DNA of 38,190 bases from Desulfovibrionaceae bacterium (GCA_017454005.1 JAFTDU010000046.1:1-38190); one strand, 5' to 3'; shown: positions 7,855 to 16,694, counted from the stretch's first letter. The notes: generated from the sequence alone by a model not told the origin. Numbers and translations: made by a program.

Positions 7855-9225
7855 TTAGGCTTCTGCAGGTTTTGTGGTATTATGACTTGCCCGCAAATGC
7901 ATACGCACAGGCGCATATTTTATATTAAATAATTTGCGTAAACTGCGCTCAAGATAGCGTAGATAACTTGGTAAAATGCGTGTGGGATCACTCACAAAAA
8001 AGACAAAGGTTGGCGGCTCGCTTTCAGCTTGGGTCATATAAAAAAACTTGGGCCGCGCATTTTTAACCAATGGCGGTTGATGGCTTTGCAAAACGGTTTC
8101 CATCGCCCGATTCAATTTGCCTGTGGGCACACGCACGCTACACTCTCTCTTAAGCTCCCAAGCAAGTTTTAAAATTTGCCCTAATCCTAGACCTTTTTGG
8201 GCAGAAACATAGAGCCTAGGCACATGTTCGCAAAAGCTTAAGCTTGTTTTTAGCTCCTGCTTTAGAGCTTGCAACGCCTTCTCGTGTAAGAGATCCACCT
8301 TATTTACAAGAAGCATAAATGGTGTTTTGCGTGTAGCCAAGAGATCAATTAACCGCTTATCCTGGGCACCTAAGCCCTCGCTCGCATCAACCACAAGCAA
8401 AGTGATATCGGCTTTAGAGCTTGATTTTAGTGCTGAATTGACACTATAGCGCTCGACTGTATCGGTAATCTTGGTTTTACGGCGTACACCTGCCGTATCC
8501 ACAAAGACATAGTCACGACCATCTAACTGCACAAAAACATCTACACTATCACGTGTTGTGCCAGCTTCTTCAGAAATGATCATGCGCTCAGACTTAACCA
8601 AGGCATTGACAAGGGAGGATTTGCCAGCATTGGGCCGTCCAAGCATGGCTAAGCGTAACGGCTGACTTGCCTGCTCGCTAACTCCTACATCCCCAACAAG
8701 TTTTGTTAATTGATCCACTAATGTGGGAATATTTAAGCCATGCGCTGCCGACACTGCCAACAGTGGTAAACCTAGAGCATGGAACTCTGCACACAACCGT
8801 CCACTCTGTTCAGCGCCATCCACCTTATTGACAATACACAACATCGGTTTGCTTAACCTGCGTCCCATAAGGCTTAAGGCTTCATCAGCTGGCATAAGTC
8901 CATCTTGAGCATCGACAACTAAGGCAATAGCTGCAGCCTTTTGTAAGGCCATCTTAGCTTGCTCAAAAATGGCCTGTTCAAAACCTATCGATCCCTGACT
9001 GACACTCCCAGCTGCATCAAGAGTTATGCCGCCTGTATCTACCAGTGTAAAGACAGGACGTTTATTGCGTTTGACCACGCCTTCTAAACGATCACGTGTA
9101 ATCCCAGGTAGGTCATGGGTAATAGCCCGATTAGAGCGAATTAAACGGTTAAATAAGGTAGATTTGCCCACATTGGGCCGACCTAAGAGCACAATCTGGG
9201 GTAGGGTTGACTGCACAAAAGGCAC
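7855..9225 (-). CDS. der: Ribosome-biogenesis GTPase Der (EngA)
   Basis: Der is an essential tandem-domain GTPase that acts in maturation of the 50S ribosomal subunit. From the GTG at 9225 it has 456 residues, a normal family length. First G domain: P-loop GRPNVGKST (15-23), DTGG switch motif and NKVD (133-136). Second G domain: P-loop GRPNAGKSS (196-204), DTAG and NKVD. The C-terminal KH-like domain ends the protein. I chose the GTG because GGAG lies six bases upstream; the longer frame from 9297 would add 24 non-homologous residues and overlap the preceding gene. It follows the pseudouridine synthase by 14 bases on the same strand, so the two are probably co-transcribed, and its 3' end reaches the shared bidirectional terminator. 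Confidence 0.96.
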   Translation of the reverse strand: MPFVQSTLPQIVLLGRPNVGKSTLFNRLIRSNRAITHDLPGITRDRLEGVVKRNKRPVFTLVDTGGITLDAAGSVSQGSIGFEQAIFEQAKMALQKAAAIALVVDAQDGLMPADEALSLMGRRLSKPMLCIVNKVDGAEQSGRLCAEFHALGLPLLAVSAAHGLNIPTLVDQLTKLVGDVGVSEQASQPLRLAMLGRPNAGKSSLVNALVKSERMIISEEAGTTRDSVDVFVQLDGRDYVFVDTAGVRRKTKITDTVERYSVNSALKSSSKADITLLVVDASEGLGAQDKRLIDLLATRKTPFMLLVNKVDLLHEKALQALKQELKTSLSFCEHVPRLYVSAQKGLGLGQILKLAWELKRECSVRVPTGKLNRAMETVLQSHQPPLVKNARPKFFYMTQAESEPPTFVFFVSDPTRILPSYLRYLERSLRKLFNIKYAPVRMHLRASHNTTKPAEA

Positions 9226-9239
9226 TGTTTGCTCCGCAT

Positions 9240-10166
9240 TCAAAAATACAAGGGTACTGGCAACGCAAGATGAGGCACTCGCCAATCTCCATCCCACTCA
9301 GGAAAATTACAAAACTCATGCCCATCATTTAAGATAAGGCGCGTTGCATGTAAGTATAGAGGTAGATTTGTGGGTGCTCCATATTTATGATCGCCAACAA
9401 TAGGGTAACCTGCATGGGCTAATTGCACACGAATTTGGTGGGTACGCCCTGTGCCAATTTGCACAAGTAAGAGACTCGCTTTGGCGCAAATCTGCATGGG
9501 CGTGACAAAAGATCTAGCTTCTTTGGCAGTTAGGCTATCAATAACCTGCATCTTCATGTGCCCCTCAGCACCTATTTTCTGCACAAAATCTATCAAAAGG
9601 CGCGGCTCTTTATAGGGCCACTTGCCCCAAACCCAACACAAATATTCTTTGGTGATCAACTGGTTCTGCCAAGCCTCTTGAGTTCTTCTAAGCGCTCTAT
9701 AAGTTGTTGCAACCAAAATTAAGCCTGATGTGTCTCGGTCTAGGCGATGCACAGGCACTGGAATAAAAGGGGCTGCCCAAAAAGCCTGCTGCAATCTGGC
9801 CGCTAAACTATCAAGGTGCCCTGTGCCGCCATGGGTTGGCAAACCCCTGGGTTTGCAATAGCACAATAAATCAGCATGAGAGCCGATTAAACGGGGCAGT
9901 GGCCCAAGTTGTGGCATTTTGTTATCAAGGCCCTTTAACTTAAAAGCAAAGGGGGGCAGTCTTATGAGATCACCTTGTGCCACACGCTCAAAGGGCTGGC
10001 AACGCTTGCCGTTGCGCCTAACCTGACCTGTACGCACCCATCTATGCAAAAGGGATTTGGGTAAACCTAAATGGCGCTCCAGTAAAGCCAATAATTTAAG
10101 GTCATGTTCTGCAGAAGTTACCTTAAAATTTGAAGATTCAGAATCTTGCTCCATATGAGCATGCAC
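9240..10166 (-). CDS. RluA-family 23S rRNA pseudouridine synthase (RluC/RluD-like)
   Basis: Enzymes of this family convert specific uridines of 23S rRNA (or tRNA) to pseudouridine. The 308 residues hold an N-terminal S4 RNA-binding domain (about 20-75, including SLLHRWVRTGQVRRNGKR). The catalytic domain follows, with the family motif VHRLDRDTSGLILVA, whose second Asp is the catalytic residue, and the later GRTHQIRVQLAHAGYPIVGDHKYG motif. Both are intact. The S4 domain places it with RluC/RluD rather than RluA, but the target uridine cannot be told from sequence. The start is GTG 10166 or ATG 10154; neither has a clear ribosome binding site. Der follows 14 bases later. The pairing of an rRNA modifier with a 50S assembly GTPase makes functional sense. 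Confidence 0.93.
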   Translation of the reverse strand: MHAHMEQDSESSNFKVTSAEHDLKLLALLERHLGLPKSLLHRWVRTGQVRRNGKRCQPFERVAQGDLIRLPPFAFKLKGLDNKMPQLGPLPRLIGSHADLLCYCKPRGLPTHGGTGHLDSLAARLQQAFWAAPFIPVPVHRLDRDTSGLILVATTYRALRRTQEAWQNQLITKEYLCWVWGKWPYKEPRLLIDFVQKIGAEGHMKMQVIDSLTAKEARSFVTPMQICAKASLLLVQIGTGRTHQIRVQLAHAGYPIVGDHKYGAPTNLPLYLHATRLILNDGHEFCNFPEWDGDWRVPHLALPVPLYF

Positions 10167-10608
10167 TTGTTGAAAGTTCGTAGTTTAGTACTGCATGGCA
10201 CTAGCACACTATTCGCATTTGCAACGACTGGCAACATATACGATTAACGTAAGATCTCAGCTGATATTTTCTTGGATAGCACCATTTTTAACTCATAAAG
10301 ATCATACACGTTTGCAACTACACGATATAACATATAACAAGACAAGCATTACGCTAATTTTGCAAGTACTGAAAATAATGATATAATAGCTAGTGCAGCC
10401 TTAAGATATGGTAGTTGCCATGAACTATATTTTGTGACTTACTTGTAAATATCTTCATCAAAATATAGCAAGCCTTCCATAAGGCAAAATTACTGGTTTC
10501 TTTAATTTAGAGCACTTGCAGGCTAAGGATAGATATCTTGACAGATCATCACTTCTGAAATAAAATTATTTTTTTACTACTGAATTCTGCATTGCTCAGG
10601 GGATGCCA
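10167..10608. other. Divergent intergenic region upstream of ffh
   Basis: About 440 noncoding A+T-rich bases lie between the divergent pseudouridine synthase and ffh genes. The ffh promoter is at the right end. I see no RNA gene, and the only open frame (10195-10386) has no ribosome binding site or recognisable protein features. Confidence 0.5.
10538..10566 (+). promoter_or_regulatory. Sigma70-type promoter of the ffh operon
   Basis: A perfect -35 TTGACA (10538-10543), a 17-base spacer and a -10 TAAAAT (10561-10566, five of six) lie about 40 bases before the ffh start. This would drive ffh-rpsP-khpA-rimM-mutM. Confidence 0.7.
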
Positions 10609-12093
10609 ATGTTTGAAAGCCTTTCTGATCGTTTATGTGGCGTGTTTCGCACCTTAACTGGGCGCACGCAGCTCACCGAAGACAATATTCAGGCTGGATT
10701 ACGGGAAGTGCGCCTAGCCCTGCTCGAAGCGGACGTCAACTACACGGTCGTCAAACAGTTTGTCGATGCGGTGCGCACCAAATGTGTGGGGCAGAATATT
10801 CTGAAAGGTGTGAATCCCGCGCAGCAAGTAATCAAAATTGTCTATGACGAACTGGTGGAAATTTTAGGCGGCGCCACATCTCAACTCAGTCTGCCAGACA
10901 AGCAATTGTCAAGCATCATGTTGGTAGGTCTACAAGGGTCTGGCAAGACCACATCTGCTGGTAAACTTGCCAATCTCCTCCGCAAACAAAAATTCCGCCC
11001 TTATCTAGTTCCTTTAGATGTATATCGGCCAGCCGCTATTGATCAACTGATAGCACTCGCCAAACAATTAAACGTACCGTTTTTCCCATCGTCCACAGCG
11101 ATGACACCGCAGGAAATCGCCCAAAAGGCTCAAGCCTGTGCCTTAGAAGCCGATGCCAATGTCATGCTGCTAGATACGGCAGGACGTTTGCATGTCGATG
11201 AACCTTTAATGAATGAGCTAAGTGAGCTCAAAAGCATCCTCAAGCCCCAAGAAATTTTATTTGTGGCTGACGCCATGACCGGCCAAGATGCCGTCAATGT
11301 AGCGCAGGCCTTTCACGATAAAATTGCTTTGACAGGTGTTGTGTTGACCAAAATGGATGGTGACGCCCGTGGTGGTGCCGCCTTATCCATCAAATCGGTG
11401 CTTGGTGCGGCAGTAAAATTTGTCGGTGTGGGCGAAAAACTCTCCGAAATGGAGGTCTTTCATCCTGACCGCATTGCTGGCCGCATTTTGGGCATGGGCG
11501 ACGTGCTATCTCTTGTGGAAAAAGCCCAAGAGAACTTTGACATGGCCGAAGCCGAGGCCCTGGCCAATAAATTCCGCAAAGCTAAATTTGACTTTGAAGA
11601 TTTCCGCACGCAATTGCGCCAAATGAAAAAACTGGGATCTTTTGAATCCATTCTCAAATTAATTCCCGGTTTTAGCGCATTTAAGGAGCAGCTGGCAAGA
11701 GCCAAAGATCTGGTGCCTGACAAGGAACTCGCGAAAATTGAGGCCATGATCAATTCCATGACCAATGCTGAACGCCGCAATCCAGATCTCTTAAATAGCA
11801 GTCGTAAGGCCCGCATTGCCAAAGGCTCTGGGCGTAGTGTGAGTGATGTCAACCAACTGCTCGCAAGTTTTCGCAACATGCGCACTATGCTCAAATCCGC
11901 GATGACTGGCAAAGGCATTCCCAAAGAATTGCGTGGTTTAACCCAAAATATCAATTTCCCGGGCATGGCTCCAGGCCTTGACACAGGCCTTCCCTCTGAA
12001 CCAAGCCAGCCCACACCTGCGCCAGGGTATGTGCGCAATACCGAAGCCAGGAAAAAAAAGAAGAAAGAAAAGCGCAAACATGGGCGAAAGTAA
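10609..12093 (+). CDS. ffh: Signal recognition particle protein Ffh (SRP54)
   Basis: Ffh binds 4.5S RNA and signal sequences of nascent membrane proteins, and docks with FtsY. The 494 residues show the N domain (1-90), the G domain with P-loop GLQGSGKTT near 105-113, DTAGRLH, and [11 protein letters not shown]. The methionine-rich M domain (from about 320) has [20 protein letters not shown] as the RNA-binding helix-turn-helix. The C-terminal tail is strongly basic ([13 protein letters not shown]). Two ATGs compete. I chose 10609 because AGGGG lies six bases upstream; at 10603 it would touch the start codon. It is the first gene of a plus-strand operon with rpsP, khpA, rimM and mutM, and has its own promoter. 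Confidence 0.98.
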   Translation: MFESLSDRLCGVFRTLTGRTQLTEDNIQAGLREVRLALLEADVNYTVVKQFVDAVRTKCVGQNILKGVNPAQQVIKIVYDELVEILGGATSQLSLPDKQLSSIMLVGLQGSGKTTSAGKLANLLRKQKFRPYLVPLDVYRPAAIDQLIALAKQLNVPFFPSSTAMTPQEIAQKAQACALEADANVMLLDTAGRLHVDEPLMNELSELKSILKPQEILFVADAMTGQDAVNVAQAFHDKIALTGVVLTKMDGDARGGAALSIKSVLGAAVKFVGVGEKLSEMEVFHPDRIAGRILGMGDVLSLVEKAQENFDMAEAEALANKFRKAKFDFEDFRTQLRQMKKLGSFESILKLIPGFSAFKEQLARAKDLVPDKELAKIEAMINSMTNAERRNPDLLNSSRKARIAKGSGRSVSDVNQLLASFRNMRTMLKSAMTGKGIPKELRGLTQNINFPGMAPGLDTGLPSEPSQPTPAPGYVRNTEARKKKKKEKRKHGRK

Positions 12094-12160
12094 CGCTTTC
12101 AACCCGTTAAGACTTGATTTTCGCCCCTCGATACAGTATTCTAATGACAAGGAGACATTT

Positions 12161-12397
12161 ATGGCAGTGAAGCTGAAATTGACACGTCTGGGCAGCAAAA
12201 AACATCCTTTTTACAGAGTAGTAGCAGCCAATAATGAAACCGCGCGTGATGGTCGGCCTTTAGAATTTCTAGGCTACTATAACCCAATGACAAATCCACC
12301 TGAGGTCAAACTGAATGGAGATAGGATCAAGCATTGGCTTGATCAGGGTGCAAAACCCACAGAGACAGTCCGTGCCTTAATGAAGGAGCGTATGTAG
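12161..12397 (+). CDS. rpsP: 30S ribosomal protein S16
   Basis: S16 is a small protein that binds 16S rRNA and stabilises the 30S subunit. The 78 residues match the family over the full length: start [19 protein letters not shown], the [14 protein letters not shown] motif near 30-43, and the closing [20 protein letters not shown]. The ATG at 12161 has AAGGAG six bases upstream; a longer frame starting at 11978 lies inside ffh and is not the true start. It sits 67 bases after ffh, in the usual ffh-rpsP-khpA-rimM order. Confidence 0.98.
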   Translation: MAVKLKLTRLGSKKHPFYRVVAANNETARDGRPLEFLGYYNPMTNPPEVKLNGDRIKHWLDQGAKPTETVRALMKERM

Positions 12398-12447
12398 TCT
12401 CAGGTTCGCCAGCATCAGTTATAATGTGGTGGCGCAGGAGGGACGCC

Positions 12448-12678
12448 ATGAAGAACCTGATCGAATTTATTGCCAAGGCACTTGTAGATCATCCTGAAGA
12501 GGTGCAAGTCAGTGAAGTTGAAGGCGAGCAAACCACCGTGCTAGAATTAAAAGTAGCTCAGGATGATCTAGGCAAGGTTATCGGCAAGCAAGGGCGTACC
12601 GCCCGTGCACTACGCACCATTCTCAGTGCCGCCTCAACCAAGGCCAAGAAGCGCACGGTATTGGAAATTTTGGAATAA
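12448..12678 (+). CDS. khpA: KH-domain RNA-binding protein (KhpA / YlqC-like)
   Basis: This short protein (76 residues) is a single KH domain of the KhpA type that lies between rpsP and rimM in many bacteria. KhpA binds RNA and, in some species, pairs with KhpB/Jag in control of cell division. The KH signature [18 protein letters not shown] (about 44-61) includes the GxxG loop (GKQG). The protein begins [19 protein letters not shown], as in relatives. I chose the ATG at 12448 because GGAGG lies six bases upstream; the in-frame ATG at 12424 would add eight residues. It sits 50 bases after rpsP and 7 bases before rimM. Confidence 0.93.
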   Translation: MKNLIEFIAKALVDHPEEVQVSEVEGEQTTVLELKVAQDDLGKVIGKQGRTARALRTILSAASTKAKKRTVLEILE

Positions 12679-12685
12679 TTTTCTT

Positions 12686-13213
12686 ATGGAAAATAAGTAT
12701 ATTCACATGGGTCAATTGGTGCGACCACATGGAATTTTAGGGGAGATCGTTCTAGACTGGTATGCGATCTCCCCCTTTTCATCTAAGCTGCCCTTCTTTA
12801 TTCAAGAGCGGCATAAGTCTACTGTTTCGGCCGTAGACATTGTGGGGGCTCGCCTACACCAGGGGCGTTATTTGTTACGTTTGGCAGAAATTTGCGACCG
12901 CACCGCGGCAGAGACTTTACGCGGCGCCAAATTATTGACGCTGCGTACGGCCTTGCCACCTTTAGACAGCGATGAAGCATATATTTGTGATCTGTTGGGC
13001 TCTGAAGTTAAACTCACCACAGGTCAAGTGATTGGTCATTTTTCCCATGTGGTACACGGTACAGGCAATCCTACTTGGGCTATTCATACGACCACAGGCT
13101 GTGAAATTCTCTTTCCCGCCATGCCACAATTTCTTGTAGACCTCAACGTGGAAGACCATACCATCACTATTGCACCGCCAGACGGACTCTTAGAGTTGTA
13201 TTTACAGCCTTAG
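12686..13213 (+). CDS. rimM: Ribosome maturation factor RimM
   Basis: RimM helps 30S assembly around the 16S rRNA 3' domain and binds S19. The 175-residue protein starts MENKYIHMGQLVRPHGILGEI, the standard RimM N-terminal motif (GxxxxxHGLxGE type). A beta-barrel domain follows, then a PRC-barrel region from about 95, with the YICDLLGSEV stretch. Length is normal for the family. The ATG at 12686 sits 7 bases after khpA; its ribosome binding site is weak, so translational coupling is likely. In most relatives trmD comes next, but here mutM follows after 10 bases and trmD lies farther on, in the opposite orientation. Confidence 0.94.
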   Translation: MENKYIHMGQLVRPHGILGEIVLDWYAISPFSSKLPFFIQERHKSTVSAVDIVGARLHQGRYLLRLAEICDRTAAETLRGAKLLTLRTALPPLDSDEAYICDLLGSEVKLTTGQVIGHFSHVVHGTGNPTWAIHTTTGCEILFPAMPQFLVDLNVEDHTITIAPPDGLLELYLQP

Positions 13214-13223
13214 CGAGGATGTT

Positions 13224-14081
13224 ATGCCTGAATTACCTGAAGTTGAAACTATTGTGCGCACCTTAAGGCCAAAAATTCTCAATGCATGCATTACTAATTC
13301 CATCATCTATTCCGAATCGCCGCTCTTACCAATTAGTCTAGATTTACATACATTGCATGGTCATTATGTGACCGACGTCCAACGTCGGGGCAAATTAGTC
13401 TTACTCAAGACCGAAACTAAAGAGCAACACACATCGCCCCATGCAACCCTCTACATGCTGGCCCACTTACGCATGACCGGCGCCCTCCTCGTTAAGGCGC
13501 CCACAGCAGAACCAGATCTCCACAGCAAGCTCAAATTAGATCTTAAGGCCGCCGATGGTGCTGAGTTAAGTCTCTTTTTTGAAGACATTCGCGGCTTTGG
13601 GCAAATTTATGTCTGTACGCCCAACAAATTACAAGCATGGGACTTCTGGCAGAGTTTAGGACCTGAACCCTTAGAAATTGGTCTAAGTGAGTTTAACGAC
13701 ATCTTAAAAAGCCAGAGTAGCAAACGCATCAAAGCCTTGCTGTTGGATCAGCATGCCATAGCTGGTCTTGGCAATATCTATGCTGATGAATCACTCTTTG
13801 CAGCCCATATTCACCCCATGCGTAAGGCTAGCTCGTTAACTGAAGATGAACGCAAGTCTCTCTTAGAGGCGATTCAAAGTATTTTAAAGTTAGCCATTGA
13901 ACAATGTGGGACATCAGTGCGCAACTATCGCGACGCCAATGGCCAGACAGGCGCCTTCCAAAATAGTTTGGCAGTCTACGGTCAAGCCGGCAAAAAATGT
14001 CCACGCTGTGGGCAAACTTTAGAAAAAATTCATGTGGCTGGGCGTGGAACGGTTATTTGCCCTTCTTGTCAGCCGCTTTAG
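13224..14081 (+). CDS. mutM: Formamidopyrimidine-DNA glycosylase MutM (Fpg)
   Basis: MutM removes oxidised purines such as 8-oxoguanine from DNA and nicks the abasic site, starting base excision repair. The 285 residues start MPELPEVETI, which after Met removal exposes the catalytic Pro, followed by Glu. The conserved Lys is Lys57 (QRRGKLVL). The helix-two-turn-helix region includes AGLGNIYADESLF near 180. The C-terminal zinc finger has Cys259-x2-Cys262 and Cys279-x2-Cys282 with Arg274. All catalytic and zinc residues are present. GAGG precedes the ATG at good spacing, 10 bases after rimM, so it is probably the last gene of the ffh operon. Its last 29 bases overlap the convergent gene at 14053-14535, and I see no terminator between them. 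Confidence 0.97.
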   Translation: MPELPEVETIVRTLRPKILNACITNSIIYSESPLLPISLDLHTLHGHYVTDVQRRGKLVLLKTETKEQHTSPHATLYMLAHLRMTGALLVKAPTAEPDLHSKLKLDLKAADGAELSLFFEDIRGFGQIYVCTPNKLQAWDFWQSLGPEPLEIGLSEFNDILKSQSSKRIKALLLDQHAIAGLGNIYADESLFAAHIHPMRKASSLTEDERKSLLEAIQSILKLAIEQCGTSVRNYRDANGQTGAFQNSLAVYGQAGKKCPRCGQTLEKIHVAGRGTVICPSCQPL

Positions 14082-14535
14082 GCTTTACGGCAATCCGATG
14101 TAGCGAAGCAATGCAATTTTTAATTGCTGCGTGATCTGTGCCGCCGGCGATAATATAGACGATACAATCCTCAAAGTCATGTTGCTGGATCTCAAGTTCG
14201 CGTTCTTCTAAGACCCCTGTAATAACAACATTTTTCGGGTGTTCTTGTTTTTTTACATCTGTCAAGCCTAATTTAGATGGCAAAATTTGCTGCAATTGTT
14301 GTAAATCTTCTGCTGTAATATCTTCTTTTTTCAACAAAAATACCGCTAAGGAGGTATTTTTATCTTGGCTCACCAACTGCACTCCATGGGTCGTGTCATG
14401 TTTCTCCCAATTGGCAGGTGGTGTTAAACCATATTCGATATCACTAGGACCAAACTTCACAATTTCGGCCAAAGCCAGATTACTACCTAAGAATAAGAGT
14501 CCTAACACACTTCCAATGATATTGAAAATTTTCAT
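14053..14535 (-). CDS. Small secreted protein, DcrB/PsbP-like fold suspected
   Basis: The protein has 160 residues and a signal peptide (MKIFNIIGSVLGLLFLGSNLALA, cleavage near 23), so it is probably periplasmic. The mature domain has a strand with PPANWEKHD near 39-47, a strand LAVFLLKKEDI followed by a helix TAEDLQQLQQIL, a central strand around VVITGV, a strand CIVYIIAGG and a final helix AAIKNCIASLHRIAV. This order resembles DcrB/PsbP-like proteins and the product at 6418-6924. Function is unknown. The tail is Lys-rich (KPKAADKKGK), which may reflect the overlap with the convergent mutM 3' end. It follows smpB by 24 bases on the same strand, so it may be the last gene of the trmD-rplS-rnhB-rsmI-smpB run. 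GGAG lies 11 bases before the ATG. Confidence 0.75.
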   Translation of the reverse strand: MKIFNIIGSVLGLLFLGSNLALAEIVKFGPSDIEYGLTPPANWEKHDTTHGVQLVSQDKNTSLAVFLLKKEDITAEDLQQLQQILPSKLGLTDVKKQEHPKNVVITGVLEERELEIQQHDFEDCIVYIIAGGTDHAAIKNCIASLHRIAVKPKAADKKGK

Positions 14536-14559
14536 TTACTCAAGCTCTCCTTGCTACTC

Positions 14560-15024
14560 TTAGACCAATTCACGCTGTAAATCGCGTTCTTCAGCCCGCT
14601 TTTTCAAGGTTTCACGTTGATCATGCAATTTTTTACCTTTACCTTGGGCAATTTCAACTTTGACCTTGCCTCTGGCAAAATAGAGTTTAACCGGCACAAC
14701 CGTGATTCCTTTTTGGGCTACAGCTGCGCTTAGACGTTTAATTTCTGCTGGGTGCAATAGTAATTTGCGATCCCTGTCAGGATCTTGCGGTGTATAGCCA
14801 GCATTGACATAGGGCGCTACATGCAAGGAGACAAGCCATGCTTCGCCATGGCGAAATTCTACATAGCTATCAACAAAATTGACCTTATGCGCACGCATGC
14901 TTTTGACCTCTGGGCCAGTCAGGACAAGTCCGGCTTCAATGAAATCAGAGAGCTCATAAAGAAAGCGTGCTTTTTTATTGACTGCAATCTCATTGGCTGC
15001 TTTTTTAGCTTTTTTCTCACTCAT
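14560..15024 (-). CDS. smpB: SsrA (tmRNA)-binding protein SmpB
   Basis: SmpB binds tmRNA and helps rescue stalled ribosomes by trans-translation. The 154 residues match throughout: NKKARFLYELSDFIEAGLVLTGPEVKSMR near the start, the central YVEFRHGEAWLVSLHVAPY strand region, and the basic C-terminal tail (KLHDQRETLKKRAEERDLQREL). Length is normal. The start overlaps the rsmI stop by four bases (ATGA), so its translation is probably coupled to rsmI. The tmRNA gene ssrA is often near smpB, but I do not see it in this window. Confidence 0.97.
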   Translation of the reverse strand: MSEKKAKKAANEIAVNKKARFLYELSDFIEAGLVLTGPEVKSMRAHKVNFVDSYVEFRHGEAWLVSLHVAPYVNAGYTPQDPDRDRKLLLHPAEIKRLSAAVAQKGITVVPVKLYFARGKVKVEIAQGKGKKLHDQRETLKKRAEERDLQRELV

Positions 15025-15878
15025 AACGATTCTTTTGGACTCAACTCTGCTTTTAGCTGTGTAATAAGACTGTAAATTTCTTTACTACTCCACCCTTGAA
15101 CAAGTGCTTCCACAGCATGCACAATCTTGCGTGCTGGTACTTGATTTTGCACATAAGGCCTAATTTGGGCAAGCACACTGTCCTTGGATGCCCGCAGAGA
15201 CCTTTCAGGAGGCCCCACAAGCACAGTAATTTCGCCTAAGATTTGACTATCAAGGCTTGCATACTCTTCAAGGCGTAAAAGCTTAAATTCCTCATAAATT
15301 TTGGTCAATTCGCGGCAAATTGCAAGTTCCCTTGGGCCTAAAATGCTACTCGCAATGCTCAAGCTAGCTTGTAAGCGATCACTGCGTTCAAAAAAAACTA
15401 ATGTACAGGGCATTGCAGCAAAGGTTTGAAACAGTTTCACCTTTGCGGCCTCATCACGCGGGAGAAAGCCTAAAAAAGTATAAGGTATGGGCGGAAGTCC
15501 TGCACAAGCGAGCGCTGCCACAGGTGCAGAAGGTCCTGGCACAGGCGATACAAGAAGCTTGGCCTTCCGGCAAGCTCGAACCAAACGATAGCCAGGATCA
15601 GCCACAAGGGGCGTACCCGCATCAGAAATTAAGGCTATATTATGGCCGAGACTTAGCTTTTCCAAAACCCAAGGGATGCGCACAGCCTCATTATGATCAT
15701 GGTAGCTGATTAATTTTTGGCCTGATATGCCAAGGGCTGCCAAAAGCCGCTGGCTTCTGCGTGTATCCTCACAGAGAATATAATCAACCGTACTTAGGAT
15801 CTTGCGTGCTCTGGGCGCAAGATCATCCACATTCCCCAAAGGGGTTGCCACAACAAATAATCTTGCATCAAGGCTCAT
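15021..15878 (-). CDS. rsmI: 16S rRNA (cytidine-1402-2'-O)-methyltransferase RsmI
   Basis: RsmI uses S-adenosylmethionine to methylate the ribose of C1402 in 16S rRNA, which tunes decoding in the P site. The 285 residues show the family motifs in order: VVATPLGNVDDLAPRA (8-23), CEDTRRS, LISDAGTPLVADPGYRLV, and SPVPGPSAPVAALACAGLP. I chose the ATG at 15878 because MSLDARLFVVATPLG matches the family start. The frame is open to 15956, but the extra 26 residues would overlap rnhB. It lies 17 bases after rnhB and overlaps smpB by four bases. The small yraN gene that often lies between rnhB and rsmI is missing here. Confidence 0.95.
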   Translation of the reverse strand: MSLDARLFVVATPLGNVDDLAPRARKILSTVDYILCEDTRRSQRLLAALGISGQKLISYHDHNEAVRIPWVLEKLSLGHNIALISDAGTPLVADPGYRLVRACRKAKLLVSPVPGPSAPVAALACAGLPPIPYTFLGFLPRDEAAKVKLFQTFAAMPCTLVFFERSDRLQASLSIASSILGPRELAICRELTKIYEEFKLLRLEEYASLDSQILGEITVLVGPPERSLRASKDSVLAQIRPYVQNQVPARKIVHAVEALVQGWSSKEIYSLITQLKAELSPKESL

Positions 15879-15895
15879 GGTGAAAAAATAAAGGG

Positions 15896-16591
15896 TTACA
15901 AGAGGGCATCTAGAAGACTTGGCTGCATGTGCTTTGTTTGGGGCACCTCTTGGCATACCCCACGAAAACTTAAGCGGTGCAGAGGACAGGGCCCATAGGT
16001 TTTAAGTAGGTCAAGATGTTTACGTGTGCCATACCCTAAGTGCTCAGCAAAGGCATATTGGGGCCATTTTAGATCTAAATGACGCATGAGGGCATCCCGA
16101 TAGGTCTTAGCTATAATCGATGCTGCGGAAATGACAGGTGTACTGGCATCCCCATGTACTATAGCTTGTTGACGTGGCAAGTGGCAGCTTTTATGCTTGC
16201 GCCAAAACCGCTGCAAAATACCTTGAGGCACGACCTTATTGCCATCAATATATAAGAGTGTGGCATTTATGGGTAGTTTGGCAGCTGCCATAGCCATGGC
16301 TGTAAAGGTCGCTTGCAGGATATTGATCTTATCAATGGATCTTTGTCCTACTAAACCTATGGACCAGGCTGTGGCTTCTTTGCGGATCTCCCACGCCAAT
16401 TGCTCCCGTTTGCTAGGAGTAAGCACTTTTGAATCGGCTAAACCTTCTAATTTATAGTCAGGGGGCAAGACCACAGCTGCCGCAACCACAGGACCTGCCA
16501 ATGAGCCTCTCCCCACCTCATCAATCCCTGCTATCAGATCTTGGGCTTTTTTGTAACCTAAAAGTAAGTCAGCTTGGCGATATGTTGGCAC
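15896..16591 (-). CDS. rnhB: Ribonuclease HII
   Basis: RNase HII cuts the RNA strand of RNA-DNA hybrids and removes misincorporated ribonucleotides. The 231 residues contain IAGIDEVGRGSLAGPVVAAAV, with the catalytic Asp-Glu pair in DEVGRG, then the Asp of LLYIDGN and the late Asp motif in VHGDASTPVISAASIIAKT. The four acidic residues are therefore present. I chose the GTG at 16591 because GGGAGG lies just upstream. An ATG at 16627 would add 12 residues, and the frame opens as far as 16774, inside rplS. A terminator-like hairpin sits between rplS and this gene, so its expression may be lower than that of the ribosomal genes. It precedes rsmI by 17 bases. Confidence 0.94.
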   Translation of the reverse strand: MPTYRQADLLLGYKKAQDLIAGIDEVGRGSLAGPVVAAAVVLPPDYKLEGLADSKVLTPSKREQLAWEIRKEATAWSIGLVGQRSIDKINILQATFTAMAMAAAKLPINATLLYIDGNKVVPQGILQRFWRKHKSCHLPRQQAIVHGDASTPVISAASIIAKTYRDALMRHLDLKWPQYAFAEHLGYGTRKHLDLLKTYGPCPLHRLSFRGVCQEVPQTKHMQPSLLDALL

Positions 16592-16636
16592 ATCTCCTCC
16601 CAGGCACAAGAACTGCACCAAGCCCATGGAATAGAA

Positions 16637-16666
16637 AAGACATGGATAAACGGATATCCATGTCTT
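16637..16666 (-). terminator. Hairpin between rplS and rnhB, terminator or attenuator
   Basis: A perfect 12-base stem (16637-16648 with 16655-16666, 6-base loop) is followed on the minus strand by TTTTCTATT-like DNA (the last T's overlap the stem foot). It lies 29 bases past the rplS stop and just before rnhB, so it may end or reduce read-through from rplS. Confidence 0.6.
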
Positions 16667-16694
16667 CGCAAAAACAGCTCTGCTGTAACTATAC

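Noticed and set aside
10195..10386. 63-codon open frame between the pseudouridine synthase and ffh
   Set aside because: It lacks a ribosome binding site and protein-like composition.
11460..12077. 205-codon open frame on the minus strand inside ffh
   Set aside because: It is a mirror of the ffh coding sequence with low-complexity Arg/Ser/Leu content and no start signal; ffh is certain.
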